Shown piece after piece: positions 8,227-16,860 of a stretch of DNA of 64,000 bases. Made by a program: the position numbers and the translations under genes. The stretch is from Pontivivens insulae. Lineage in GTDB: Bacteria > Pseudomonadota > Alphaproteobacteria > Rhodobacterales > Rhodobacteraceae. Position 1 is the first letter of the stretch; each line of letters starts with the position of its first letter. The stretch is taken from assembly GCF_900302495.1 (NCBI RefSeq), contig NZ_OMKW01000001.1:992001-1056000 (forward strand), read 5' to 3'. The notes under the pieces were generated by a model. That model saw only the letters and a list, made by a program, of their open reading frames with translations, did no database searches and was not told the DNA's origin.

Positions 8227-9329
8227 GGTGTTTGGCGCTGACAGTTGCAGCAGCCCTTTTGGCGCTGCCCGCTGCCGCTGATACAATCCGAATTGCAACG
8301 TTCAATGCCGCTTTGGAGCGCCCCTATGCCGGTGCCCTGCTGCGCGATATCGAGCGTGGGACAGAGGATGTAATGGCGGCAGTGTCTGTGATCGCCGCGG
8401 TGCAGCCCGACATCATTCTGATCAATGAGTTGGATCATGATCCCCAGCGGCGCGCCGCGCTGGCGTTTCAGCAACGTTTGTCAGAGGCGGGCGTGGATCT
8501 GCCGCATGTCTTCACGGCACCGGTGAATGCTGGAGAGCTGACCGGCCTCGATCTTGACGGTGATGGCAGCTTGACCGGTCCACGTGATGCCCACGGGTTC
8601 GGTCGCTGGCCGGGCCACTATGGAATGGCGCTGTTCAGCCGCTATCCGGTAGGCGAGGTGCGGACATTTCAAACGGAGCTTTGGCGAGACGTGCCCGACA
8701 GCCGCATGCCCCAGGATCATTTCGGTCTGGAGGCTGAAAACCTTTTGCGCCTGTCCAGCAAGAGCCACTGGGATGTTGAATTGCGACTGCCCGGCGCGCC
8801 GCTGCACTTGCTTGCAGCACACCCAACTCCGCCCGTTTTCGATGGGCCCGAGGACGCGAACGGGCGGCGCAATGCGGATGAGATCGCGTTCTGGCTGCGA
8901 TACCTCGATGGTGAACCTGTCGTGGATGATACCGGCGAGGCCCGGCCGATTGGCCCCGCTCCGGTTGTGGTTTTGGGTGATCTCAATGCTGATCCCGCAG
9001 ATGGGGATGGCTGGCATGATGTCATCGCGGCCCTTTTGGCGCATCCGCGGGTGCAGGACACAGAGCCGCGTTCTCAGATGGCGGCGACCCTGACAGGCGG
9101 GGTGAATGCCGCGCATCAGGGCGATCCGGCGCTTGATACGGCAGACTGGAATGATGAGCGCGGCCCGGGCAATTTGAGGGTGGACTATGTTCTGCCCGAT
9201 GCCGCGCTGGAGGTGGTGGGATCCGGGGTATTTTGGCCGATGGAGGATCAGCCGTTGGCGGCTGAAGCGGCTGTTTCTGACCATCGGTTGGTCTGGGTCG
9301 ATATCCGTTGGGACCCTGCCAGTGATTGA
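8223..9329 (+). CDS. exported endonuclease/exonuclease/phosphatase family protein
   Basis: An EEP-fold (DNase I/sphingomyelinase superfamily) phosphoesterase of about 368 residues. Seen: RIATFNAAL (metal-side Asn), INELDHD (catalytic Glu), the loop AAHPTPP (His), VVLGDLNADP (Asp and Asn) and VSDHRLVW (terminal Asp-His pair), the full catalytic set. The start is proposed at TTG 8223 because it overlaps the upstream stop and begins a signal peptide ([20 protein letters not shown]); a start at 8196 is possible but overlaps the membrane-protein gene more. An extracytoplasmic phosphodiesterase is implied, substrate unknown. The last 82 bases overlap the convergent epimerase gene. Confidence 0.8.
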   Translation: MRCLALTVAAALLALPAAADTIRIATFNAALERPYAGALLRDIERGTEDVMAAVSVIAAVQPDIILINELDHDPQRRAALAFQQRLSEAGVDLPHVFTAPVNAGELTGLDLDGDGSLTGPRDAHGFGRWPGHYGMALFSRYPVGEVRTFQTELWRDVPDSRMPQDHFGLEAENLLRLSSKSHWDVELRLPGAPLHLLAAHPTPPVFDGPEDANGRRNADEIAFWLRYLDGEPVVDDTGEARPIGPAPVVVLGDLNADPADGDGWHDVIAALLAHPRVQDTEPRSQMAATLTGGVNAAHQGDPALDTADWNDERGPGNLRVDYVLPDAALEVVGSGVFWPMEDQPLAAEAAVSDHRLVWVDIRWDPASD

Positions 9330-10216
9330 TGCAGTGCGTCGTGCAGCGGTGTCATTGAGAAATCAGGGAGCAGGGCCTCAAATGCGCTGCCATCCAGCTG
9401 ATGTGGGACGTGCCATAGATACCGCATTTCGGTGAGTTCGCGCATCAACGGATTGATTAGACCCAAGGCGCGGATGAGAGGCCATTGAAAGCGCGTCAGG
9501 CGGATTGGCCTGGCCGTGATGCTGGCAATCGCATCTGCAAGTTGCTGACCGGTCAGCGTGTACCCGGGAAAGGGTAGGTCGAGATAGCGTGGCAGGCTGT
9601 CCCGCATTTCCGCCAGTGCAACGGCGGCGCGCGCCATATCTGGCAGGAAAGCCCATGCGTGGGCTTGATTGGTTGGGCCGGGATACATCAGACGGCCCTT
9701 TGAGACGCCTTTTGTCATATGGCTTTCGAACCAGTTTCCACTGTCTGATGTGTCGATAAAGTCGCCCGCGCGGAGGTTGATGACCTGAACGCCAGAGGTG
9801 CGCCAGTTCTGTTCCATCTCTATTCGGATACGCCCCTTCTTTGTTGCCGCGCGATGCGGGGTTTCGGCGGTCAGCACCCGGGGCATGTCCGCGCCGAACG
9901 TGTAGACATTGCCCGGCAGAATAACGGTTGCTTCTGTCGCACGGGCTGCGGCGATACACGCCTCGGTCAGACGTGGTACGTCCCGTGCCCAATCATGGTA
10001 CGGCGGGTTAAGACCATTGAAGATGACATCTGGTTTCACGGCCGCGGCCGCGCGGGCCATATCCGTGGCATCAAAGGGATCTGCACTGATGCTGCCGGGT
10101 TGTGCCGCCTTGCCCGGGCGCTGCAGCCGCACGACGTTCCATCCCGCATTTTGAAAGGCGTCCGCCGCATTTCGGCCCATGCGGCCGCCCGCGCCCAAGA
10201 TGAATATGGTTGGCAT
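9248..10216 (-). CDS. NAD(P)-dependent epimerase/dehydratase family protein
   Basis: An extended short-chain dehydrogenase of 322 residues. The Rossmann glycine motif is GAGGRMG at residues 7-13. The usual YxxxK is not obvious; the aligned region reads TKKGRIRIEMEQNW, so catalysis may be altered or the protein may be atypical, closer to the NAD(P)-binding NmrA/SDR-a5 branch. The ATG at 10216 follows GAGGAG. It is divergent from a LysR regulator 92 bases away that likely controls it. Its 3' end runs 82 bases into the convergent nuclease-fold gene. Confidence 0.78.
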   Translation of the reverse strand: MPTIFILGAGGRMGRNAADAFQNAGWNVVRLQRPGKAAQPGSISADPFDATDMARAAAAVKPDVIFNGLNPPYHDWARDVPRLTEACIAAARATEATVILPGNVYTFGADMPRVLTAETPHRAATKKGRIRIEMEQNWRTSGVQVINLRAGDFIDTSDSGNWFESHMTKGVSKGRLMYPGPTNQAHAWAFLPDMARAAVALAEMRDSLPRYLDLPFPGYTLTGQQLADAIASITARPIRLTRFQWPLIRALGLINPLMRELTEMRYLWHVPHQLDGSAFEALLPDFSMTPLHDALHQSLAGSQRISTQTNRWSETAASAANG

Positions 10217-10296
10217 TCTGCGTCTCCTCTCGCTGATGTCCCTCAAAGTGACCGCCAAAGCATGCGAACACAATTGCGTAAAAAATGCTATCTGGT

Positions 10297-10310
10297 ATTC
10301 ATAATTGAAT
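10297..10310. promoter_or_regulatory. AT-rich palindrome over the LysR start codon
   Basis: ATTCATAATTGAAT is an inverted repeat with 5-base arms that includes the ATG of the LysR gene. In the short divergent region to the epimerase gene this fits an autoregulatory LysR-type operator. Palindrome seen; role inferred. Confidence 0.35.
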
Positions 10311-11181
10311 GGATAGATTGGATTGGGCCTATGTAGAGAGCTTTCTGGCGGTGGCGGAGACCGGCTCTCTTTCGGCTGCGGCGCGGTTAACAGGCATTAG
10401 TCAGCCCACCCTGGGGCGTCATGTCCGTGAGTTCGAAGAGTCTGTTGGTGCAGAGCTGTTTATGCGGCACGCGCGCGGGCTGGATCTAAGTGCAGCTGGC
10501 ACTCAGTTGATGCCAGACGCGCAGGCCATGCGGGATGCGATGCAGCGGATGCGGCTGACCGCTGCGGGGCAGGCAGAAGCGCCCGGTGGCACGGTTCGGA
10601 TCACGGCGAGCGCCTATTTGAGCAGCTTTCGGCTGCCGCAGGTCATCGCCGACCTTCGGCAAAAGCACCCTGAGATTGCGATTGAACTGGTTCCATCAGA
10701 CAGCACTGCAAATTTGCTGTTCCGGGAGGCTGATATCGCAGTGCGGATGTATCGGCCCACGCAACCGGATGTCATCACACGGCATGTCGCGGACCTGCCG
10801 CTGGGCCTGTTTGCCGCCTACAGCTATCTGGAGCGACGCGGTGTGCCGGTCGATCTGCAGACCTTCGGCAGCCATGACCTGATCGGTTATGACAGCTCGA
10901 CCCTGATCCTGGATGCGATGGCGGAAATGGGCCTCGATTTCACGCGAGAGGACTTTGTTGTTCGATGCGATGATCAGGTCGCGAATTGGCAGATGGTGCG
11001 CGCGGGGTGCGGAATCGGAGTCGGACAATTGGATGCGGGCAGGGCTGACCCGCTGCTGCGTCAGGTCCTGCCGGACTTGATGATCCGGCCTTTGCCCGTC
11101 TGGCTGACAGCGCCGCGGGCGCTGCGCACAAATCCCAACATACGTGCGGTCTATGACCATCTCGCGGTGGCGTTTGCTTGA
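10309..11181 (+). CDS. LysR family transcriptional regulator
   Basis: A 290-residue LysR-type regulator. The winged HTH covers residues 1-60 (FLAVAETGSLSAAARLTGISQPTLGRHV, read in parts), followed by a substrate-binding-fold effector domain from about residue 90. It belongs to the branch that often controls adjacent oxidoreductases. The gene diverges from the epimerase gene at 10216 with a palindrome over its own start, which suggests it regulates that gene and itself. The effector is unknown. Confidence 0.9.
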   Translation: MDRLDWAYVESFLAVAETGSLSAAARLTGISQPTLGRHVREFEESVGAELFMRHARGLDLSAAGTQLMPDAQAMRDAMQRMRLTAAGQAEAPGGTVRITASAYLSSFRLPQVIADLRQKHPEIAIELVPSDSTANLLFREADIAVRMYRPTQPDVITRHVADLPLGLFAAYSYLERRGVPVDLQTFGSHDLIGYDSSTLILDAMAEMGLDFTREDFVVRCDDQVANWQMVRAGCGIGVGQLDAGRADPLLRQVLPDLMIRPLPVWLTAPRALRTNPNIRAVYDHLAVAFA

Positions 11182-11235
11182 CTTTCGGGCGGTGTGAAGC
11201 CACGACAGGCCGGACTGAAAATCTGGAGATGACCC

Positions 11236-12342
11236 ATGAGCAATCCCTCCCTTCTTATCCTGCCCGGCGACGGTATCGGCCCTGAAGTGATGGCGGAGGT
11301 GCGGCGGATCATCGACTGGTTTGGCGCGAAGCGGGATCTGGCCTTTGACGTCTCCGAAGACTTGGTAGGCGGCGCGGCTTATGACGCGCACGGCACCCCG
11401 CTGCACGATGACACGATGGCCCGCGCGCAAGAGGCGGACGCGGTTCTGCTGGGCGCTGTTGGTGGCCCGAAATATGACGATCTCGACTTCTCGGTGAAGC
11501 CGGAGCGTGGCCTGCTGCGTCTGCGCAAGGAGATGGACCTGTTCTCGAACCTGCGTCCGGCGCAGTGCTTTGACGCGCTGGCGGATTTCTCCTCCCTCAA
11601 GCGCGACGTCGTCTCTGGCCTCGATATCATGATCGTGCGCGAGCTGACTTCCGGTTCCTACTTTGGCGAGCCGCGTGGCATCTTTGAGGAGAATGGGGAG
11701 CGGGTTGGCATCAACACCCAGCGCTACACCACCTCCGAGATTCGCCGCGTTGCGCGCTCTGCCTTTGAGTTGGCGCGCCGTCGCGGTAACAAGGTCTGCT
11801 CGATGGAGAAGGCCAATGTGATGGAGAGCGGCATCCTGTGGCGTGAGGAAGTCACCTGGGTCCACCAGAACGAATATCCGGATGTGGAGCTGAGCCACAT
11901 GTACGCGGATGCAGGCGCAATGCAGCTTTGCCGCTGGCCCAAGCAGTTTGACGTGATCCTGACGGACAACCTGTTTGGCGACTTGCTGTCGGATACTGCG
12001 GCCATGCTGACCGGGTCGCTGGGTATGCTGCCGTCTGCCTCCCTCGGCGCACCGATGGAGAATGGACGCCCCAAGGCGCTCTACGAGCCGGTGCACGGCT
12101 CCGCCCCTGACATTGCGGGGCAAGGCAAGGCGAACCCCATCGCATGTGTGCTGAGCTTTGCCATGGCGCTGCGCTATTCCTTCGATCAGGGCGCCGAGGC
12201 GGATCGTCTGGAGCAGGCGGTTGAGCGGACGCTCGCAGCTGGTGCGCGCACCGGCGATTTGATGGGACCGGAAGGCGGTACGCCGCTCAGCACCTCTGAA
12301 ATGGGTGATGCGATCCTGAAGGAGCTCGATGCAAGCCTCTGA
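11236..12342 (+). CDS. leuB: 3-isopropylmalate dehydrogenase
   Basis: Third enzyme of leucine synthesis: NAD-dependent oxidative decarboxylation of 3-isopropylmalate. 368 residues, normal for bacterial LeuB. Seen: [10 protein letters not shown] at residues 6-15, the substrate-binding arginines in LLRLRKEM and REL, and the cofactor/metal block [10 protein letters not shown] plus [12 protein letters not shown]. The ATG at 11236 lies after a purine-rich GGAGAT. LeuC and leuD lie 4 kb upstream, interrupted by unrelated genes, a layout often seen in roseobacters. A signalling-like gene follows after 49 bases. Confidence 0.98.
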   Translation: MSNPSLLILPGDGIGPEVMAEVRRIIDWFGAKRDLAFDVSEDLVGGAAYDAHGTPLHDDTMARAQEADAVLLGAVGGPKYDDLDFSVKPERGLLRLRKEMDLFSNLRPAQCFDALADFSSLKRDVVSGLDIMIVRELTSGSYFGEPRGIFEENGERVGINTQRYTTSEIRRVARSAFELARRRGNKVCSMEKANVMESGILWREEVTWVHQNEYPDVELSHMYADAGAMQLCRWPKQFDVILTDNLFGDLLSDTAAMLTGSLGMLPSASLGAPMENGRPKALYEPVHGSAPDIAGQGKANPIACVLSFAMALRYSFDQGAEADRLEQAVERTLAAGARTGDLMGPEGGTPLSTSEMGDAILKELDASL

Positions 12343-12391
12343 GCCTCGCATCTTCAGAGAAATTTAAGCAGTTTTGGGCGATTGGAGATGG

Positions 12392-13036
12392 ATGTCTTCA
12401 GTCGCCCAAAATTTATCCGATGCGCCCGATTGGACGGTGGATCCGATCATACAGATGGAACGGGATGTGCTGCCGGTCCTGCATCAGGTTCCGCTTTGGT
12501 GCGTGGCCCAAGCCCTGAATATTGCCAGACCGGAGATCGGGCCTGTTCTGCAATGTGCGGAGGATGCCTTTCGCATGCGTGCGGCACAACTGCTCAGCGA
12601 TCATGGCATTGCAGTTGGCATCGAGGATCAGACGCGCTTTCGAGAGACCGCAAATCTGTTGCGTGAGACCCATAAGCGATTGCTCGACGTCGACAGTTCG
12701 CCTGACGGGGTGGAGCTTTACACTTTCTTGCAAGGACGGTTCGTGCTGCAAGTCGAAGCGACGTTGGACAGGTTTAGAGAGATCTTTCTGATCCGTGTTC
12801 TGAAGTCGCACATCGTGCAGGCAGAACAGGCTGCGCGTGCAGTGGGGGAGTTGAATGAGATCGGACGGCAATTCTACTACGTCGCCCTGAACGCAAGCAT
12901 CGAGGCGGCGCGGATGGGGGCGGGTGGACGAGGCTTCTCGATCATCGGGGATGAGATCCGAAAGATGTCAAAGACCGCCCAACAGACGGCACAAACCCTG
13001 CAGAAACTCATGGTAGAGGAGCAGGACAAGGCGTAA
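12392..13036 (+). CDS. short chemoreceptor-type signalling protein without membrane segment
   Basis: A 214-residue soluble protein. Residues about 155-200 carry a degenerate hairpin tip of methyl-accepting chemotaxis proteins: LNASIEAARMGAGGRGFSI, then GDEIRKMSKTAQQT, matching the canonical LNAAIEAARAGEqGRGF and DEVRKLAe blocks. The N-terminal 140 residues are helical and unlike known sensor domains. There is no transmembrane helix and the usual long coiled coil is much shortened. It may act as a small cytoplasmic receptor, or it may have kept the fold for dimerisation only. Start 12392 has GGAGATGG just upstream. It lies 49 bases downstream of leuB; no CheA/CheW genes are nearby. Confidence 0.65.
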   Translation: MSSVAQNLSDAPDWTVDPIIQMERDVLPVLHQVPLWCVAQALNIARPEIGPVLQCAEDAFRMRAAQLLSDHGIAVGIEDQTRFRETANLLRETHKRLLDVDSSPDGVELYTFLQGRFVLQVEATLDRFREIFLIRVLKSHIVQAEQAARAVGELNEIGRQFYYVALNASIEAARMGAGGRGFSIIGDEIRKMSKTAQQTAQTLQKLMVEEQDKA

Positions 13037-13083
13037 GACGCGATTGACGAAAGCGTAAGCACGCAGCTGGAAAGGCATTGATC

Positions 13084-14064
13084 ATGACGGCTCCGATAAA
13101 GGGGGCGCTGGCCGCCCTCATGTCGTTCGCGTTCTTTTCAAGCCACGATGCACTGGTCAAATCGCTGGGCGGTGCGATCAGTGTTTTTCAGATTGTCTTC
13201 TTCTCGGTCCTGTTCGGGTTTCCGCTGGTGATGCTCATGCTGATCCGCGACAGGGCGGAAGGCACCTTGCGGCCGCGGCATCCGTGGTTGGTCGGGTTGC
13301 GAACCTTGCTTGCGGTGACAACGAGTTTCGGCGCGTTCTATGCCTTTACCTCTCTACCGTTGAGCCAGGTCTATTCGATCATCTTTGCGCAACCGCTGTT
13401 GATCACGGCGCTGTCGGTGCCCCTGTTGGGTGAGAGTGTCGGATGGCGGCGCTGGATCGCCGTGTTGGTTGGCCTGATCGGGGTGATGATCGTGCTCGAT
13501 CCGCGCAATGCAGATCTGCAATGGGGGCATCTGGCAGCACTCATCGCCGCATTTGGTGGAGCGGTCGTATCAATCATCCTGCGCAAGATCGGTGGGGAAG
13601 AGCGCAGTGCGGTGCTGATCCTCTATCCGATGCTGGCGAATTTCGCGTGCATGGGGTTGGCGCTTCCCTTCGTTTACGTTGCGCCATCTGGCGTGCAGCT
13701 TGCGACGCTTGCGGCGATTGCATTGTTCAGCTTTGGCGGGATGCTGATGATGATCCTGGCGTATCGGATTGCACCTGCCGCCATTGTGGCACCGATGCAG
13801 TATTCCCAGATCATCTGGGCAGCGCTGCTGGGCGCGCTGTTCTTCATGGAGTTCCCGACCTGGAATACCGCCGTTGGTGCTGGCGTGATCATCGCCGCGG
13901 GTCTTTATATCGTTGCGCGAGAACGTAGCGGCGGGCGTAGCCAGACGACCCCGGTTTCTGGCTCTCGTACGCCACGGGGCGATACGGCCCCGGGCCTGCG
14001 GGCAGGCGACGTTCTGCGCATGCGGGATGCTGCCAATCGGCCCTTGCGCTCTGACCCTGAATAA
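13084..14064 (+). CDS. EamA/DMT family transporter
   Basis: A 326-residue drug/metabolite transporter with ten predicted helices in two EamA repeats (about residues 8-140 and 150-285). Seen: the [12 protein letters not shown] entry segment, [21 protein letters not shown] closing the first repeat, and [18 protein letters not shown] in the second. The last 40 residues are hydrophilic and Arg-rich, probably a cytoplasmic tail. Members export amino acids, metabolites or toxic compounds; the substrate is not readable here. It stands 47 bases after the signalling gene and is followed by tRNA-Pro. Confidence 0.88.
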   Translation: MTAPIKGALAALMSFAFFSSHDALVKSLGGAISVFQIVFFSVLFGFPLVMLMLIRDRAEGTLRPRHPWLVGLRTLLAVTTSFGAFYAFTSLPLSQVYSIIFAQPLLITALSVPLLGESVGWRRWIAVLVGLIGVMIVLDPRNADLQWGHLAALIAAFGGAVVSIILRKIGGEERSAVLILYPMLANFACMGLALPFVYVAPSGVQLATLAAIALFSFGGMLMMILAYRIAPAAIVAPMQYSQIIWAALLGALFFMEFPTWNTAVGAGVIIAAGLYIVARERSGGRSQTTPVSGSRTPRGDTAPGLRAGDVLRMRDAANRPLRSDPE

Positions 14065-14113
14065 GGCAAATGCTGCGCACCGGACGGCTATGGCAATCCG
14101 GTCACGATGAAGT

Positions 14114-14190
14114 CGGGCAGTGGCGCAGCCTGGTAGCGCACCTGCTTCGGGAGCAGGGGGTCGGAGGTTCGAATCCTCTCTGCCCGACCA
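14114..14190 (+). tRNA. tRNA-Pro (anticodon CGG)
   Basis: A 77-base cloverleaf: acceptor CGGGCAG pairs with CTGCCCG before discriminator A and encoded CCA. The anticodon stem CCTGC/GCAGG encloses loop TTCGGGA, giving CGG at 14148-14150, which reads CCG proline codons. The T arm has GGTTCGAATCC. No tRNA neighbours. Confidence 0.97.
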
Positions 14191-14219
14191 TCGTAAACAC
14201 CCTTCCTGACAATCTCTGA

Positions 14220-15431
14220 TCAGATGATCGCGCCTTCGATTACGGCCTTTCCGCTTTCAAGCCTGCTATAGTCGAAAGGGGTCATATCGAGCGTGCGGTA
14301 CTGGCCGTGGACGAGCAACTCTGCCGCACCGCGACCCATTGCGGGCGCCTGTTGTAGGCCATGACCTGAGAAGCCGTTGAGGAAGTAGAAATTCGTGACC
14401 TCGCTATGGGCCCCGACAACCGCATTCTGATCGAACGTGTTGTATGCGTAATGCCCGGCCCATTCGGCCGTGACCTTTATGGCCTCGAATTGCGGGATAC
14501 GGGTGGCGAGGATCGGCCAGACATGATCCTGCCAAAACGCCTGATCCATGGTGAAGTCGTCATAGTCGACGGCGGGGTCAATCGCGGTATGGGCGCCAGC
14601 CTGATAGGTGCCGCCGCCATTTTCGCGCACATGGACGCCGGAGGGATCAATCGTCAGCGGAAGATCCCGATCAAGTGGTTGTGCGGCAGAGAACACCCAA
14701 GAATATCGCTTCCGCGGCTCGACCGGCAGTGAGATTCCGGCCATTCGGGCTGTTCTGTCAGCGCGCGGACCCGATGCATTGAGCAGGCTTGCGCAGCCGA
14801 TGACATCACCGGACGCAAGCGTGACGCTTTCGACGCGGGCTCTATCCGCCGACTTGGTCATCGCGACGACTTCGTTGTGAAGATACTCAACCCCGCGCGC
14901 GCGGCCAGAGCGGCGCAGGCAATCGAATACCGCCGTTGCATCCCAATAGCCTTCATCCACCAGATTGATTGAGCCGAGTATGATGTCATCGAGTTGGTAG
15001 AACGGATAAGCCGTGCTGATCTGATCACGTGTCATCAGTTGTGTGGCGGCGCCAGCGGCCTGCTGGACCTTGTGATTGGCGCGCAGCGTCTCGGCAAAGC
15101 TCTCTGTGTTGGCAAGATACATATAGCCAAAATTGTGGACCCTCAGCTGCGGCACTGAGGGTATGTCGCCGATATGATCGGCGAGGTTCTGCACGAAGGC
15201 CGCTGCGAATTGTGAAATCTGGATGTTGAGAGTTGTTGAGAACTGCTGCCGCATGCAGGAATTGGTGTGCATGGTGGAGCAGGCCGAATAGGTCGGATCG
15301 CGCTCAACCACAAGGATGCGGCCATCAAAATCGGGATCGCCCGACAGGAACCATGCCGCCGAAGCGCCCATGATGGCGCCACCGACGATGATCACGTCAT
15401 AGGTTTTATGTTGGGGCGATTGAAAGGGCAT
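14220..15431 (-). CDS. FAD-dependent amine/amino-acid oxidoreductase (DAO family)
   Basis: A 403-residue D-amino acid/sarcosine oxidase-type flavoprotein. The Rossmann dinucleotide fold is at residues 10-40 ([16 protein letters not shown], then an acidic end in VVERD). The C-terminal block [20 protein letters not shown] is the DAO family FAD-binding end. It lacks the typical covalent-flavin Cys context of MSOX. The ATG at 15431 follows GGGAGAG. It probably oxidises an N-methyl or D-amino acid in the cytoplasm. No pathway partner adjoins it; the next gene upstream is the JmjC protein 115 bases away on the same strand, so co-transcription is possible. Confidence 0.85.
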   Translation of the reverse strand: MPFQSPQHKTYDVIIVGGAIMGASAAWFLSGDPDFDGRILVVERDPTYSACSTMHTNSCMRQQFSTTLNIQISQFAAAFVQNLADHIGDIPSVPQLRVHNFGYMYLANTESFAETLRANHKVQQAAGAATQLMTRDQISTAYPFYQLDDIILGSINLVDEGYWDATAVFDCLRRSGRARGVEYLHNEVVAMTKSADRARVESVTLASGDVIGCASLLNASGPRADRTARMAGISLPVEPRKRYSWVFSAAQPLDRDLPLTIDPSGVHVRENGGGTYQAGAHTAIDPAVDYDDFTMDQAFWQDHVWPILATRIPQFEAIKVTAEWAGHYAYNTFDQNAVVGAHSEVTNFYFLNGFSGHGLQQAPAMGRGAAELLVHGQYRTLDMTPFDYSRLESGKAVIEGAII

Positions 15432-15545
15432 CGGTGCTCTCCCGTTCCGGTTTGGGCATACTCTGCCCGCAATCCCGGCGTCAGGAAAGAAGACGGGCGC
15501 CATTGATGCGCCCGTCTTGTGGATTATTCGTTTGTCTGGCGGGCG

Positions 15546-16775
15546 TCAGCCGTTCTGATGATCCGCAGCCAGGATCAGCCCTTCGCGGATCAGGCGCTTT
15601 GCCAGAACCACACGGCCATCCGCATCCAAGTCGCCATCGAAGGCGGACAGGGCTTTCGGCTCTGCACATGCGAGCATGTCCTTCAGGATTGGCTCAACAT
15701 GATCGGGCAGCGTGAGGACGGTCTGGCCGCTCGCCACTGTCACCTCCTCGTCCGCGGTGGAGACGGTGTAGATCAGGTTCGGGCGGGTCATGATCCGCGT
15801 GTCGGTATCGACCTTGGAGAGTTGCATCATCTGGTGCATTTGCCCGCGCAACATCGGTTTACGGTCTGTCACAAAGCTGCTGCCCAGATTGTCGAGCAAC
15901 GCATCAAAATCAACGTGATCCCCGATGGAGGCAAGCAGGTCCTGGAATTTCGCGCGGGCGGCATCACGATCGAAGTCGGGGTCGCTGGCAAATCCGCGCG
16001 GCAGATTTTCGCGGAAGGCTGGATCTGCGACACAGGCGGCGGTAACGGCCTCAACCATAACTTCGGTCCACGTTTTCGCCATGAGGCCAAAGGTAATGTG
16101 GAGCGAGATATCGTCGGTGGAGCGCGCATCGTGGACCAATCCGCGCGGGCAATAATAGAGATCGCCCGCATTCAGGCGGAATTCCTTGACCGGTGGGATC
16201 TCAGTATACTTGCTGGAGTCAAATTTCTGCCCGATCAGCGGCAATTCCACGGGCACGTCGTATGAGCGCCACTCCTTAGAGCCTGCGACCTGCAACACGA
16301 ACACATCATGGGTGTCGTAGTGGGTCTTGAAGCCCTGCGCATTGGGCGGCGAGAGGTAGATATTGGTTTGAAGCTGCGCATCGAACTCCTGCTCGACCGC
16401 TCGGCAGAGTGCGGCCAGGGCCGGGATCTTGCGCTGTAGGCCCGGCAGTATGATCGTGCTGCCATCGTTGAACTGTTGATAGAGCTTGGCCGCGTCGATC
16501 AGGTTGTCCGGGCCAGTGAAGTCGGCGGACGTCACCTCGGACACCGCATTGGCCATCGCGACATGGGCTGCATTCGGGCTCGACGTCGTGATGAACTCAT
16601 CAATCTGATCGAGGGTCAGGAGGGAGGCGAAGTGCTCGGGATCGTTCCGTTGAACGATCAGTCCTTCCTTCTCGTAGTATTTCTCAAAGAATTCGGCCTT
16701 GGTGAGGGGGGCAATCACCTGCTCGAATGAAAAGCCGGGCTGAACCGAGGCGGGGGCGTCAGCGGTCTTGCTCAT
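15546..16775 (-). CDS. JmjC-domain cupin protein, ROX (ribosomal oxygenase)-like hydroxylase
   Basis: A 409-residue Fe(II)/2-oxoglutarate hydroxylase of the bacterial ROX/YcfD type. The iron triad is visible: His152-x-Asp154 in THYDTHDVFVLQ, and His215 in CPRGLVHDA. The surrounding DVFVLQVAGSKEWRSY is the diagnostic ROX block. The C-terminal 150 residues are helical/winged as in YcfD, where they give dimerisation and substrate contact. YcfD hydroxylates Arg of L16, but this protein sits directly downstream of a Tat-exported Asp/Gly repeat peptide across a hairpin, so that peptide is a candidate substrate. Family firm; substrate inferred. Start ATG 16775. Confidence 0.85.
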   Translation of the reverse strand: MSKTADAPASVQPGFSFEQVIAPLTKAEFFEKYYEKEGLIVQRNDPEHFASLLTLDQIDEFITTSSPNAAHVAMANAVSEVTSADFTGPDNLIDAAKLYQQFNDGSTIILPGLQRKIPALAALCRAVEQEFDAQLQTNIYLSPPNAQGFKTHYDTHDVFVLQVAGSKEWRSYDVPVELPLIGQKFDSSKYTEIPPVKEFRLNAGDLYYCPRGLVHDARSTDDISLHITFGLMAKTWTEVMVEAVTAACVADPAFRENLPRGFASDPDFDRDAARAKFQDLLASIGDHVDFDALLDNLGSSFVTDRKPMLRGQMHQMMQLSKVDTDTRIMTRPNLIYTVSTADEEVTVASGQTVLTLPDHVEPILKDMLACAEPKALSAFDGDLDADGRVVLAKRLIREGLILAADHQNG

Positions 16776-16810
16776 GGATAGTCGTCTTTCTGATTTACGC
16801 AGATACTCAA

Positions 16811-16834
16811 ACGGCCCCGGAATTCCGAGGCCGT
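16811..16834 (-). terminator. hairpin between repeat-peptide gene and JmjC gene
   Basis: On the minus strand ACGGCCTCGG, loop AATT, CCGGGGCCGT forms a 10-bp stem with one T-G wobble, followed by TTTGAGTAT. It lies 27 bases after the peptide stop codon and 36 bases before the JmjC start. This is a leaky terminator or mRNA-stabilising structure, a common arrangement where a precursor is made in excess over its modifying enzyme. Confidence 0.6.
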
Positions 16835-16860
16835 GATATTTCTCTCAACTCGACTGAAAA

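Noticed and set aside
10696-12351. 551-codon minus-strand reading frame
   Set aside because: Antisense to the LysR gene and leuB, both of which have full family motifs; the frame is a by-product of high GC.
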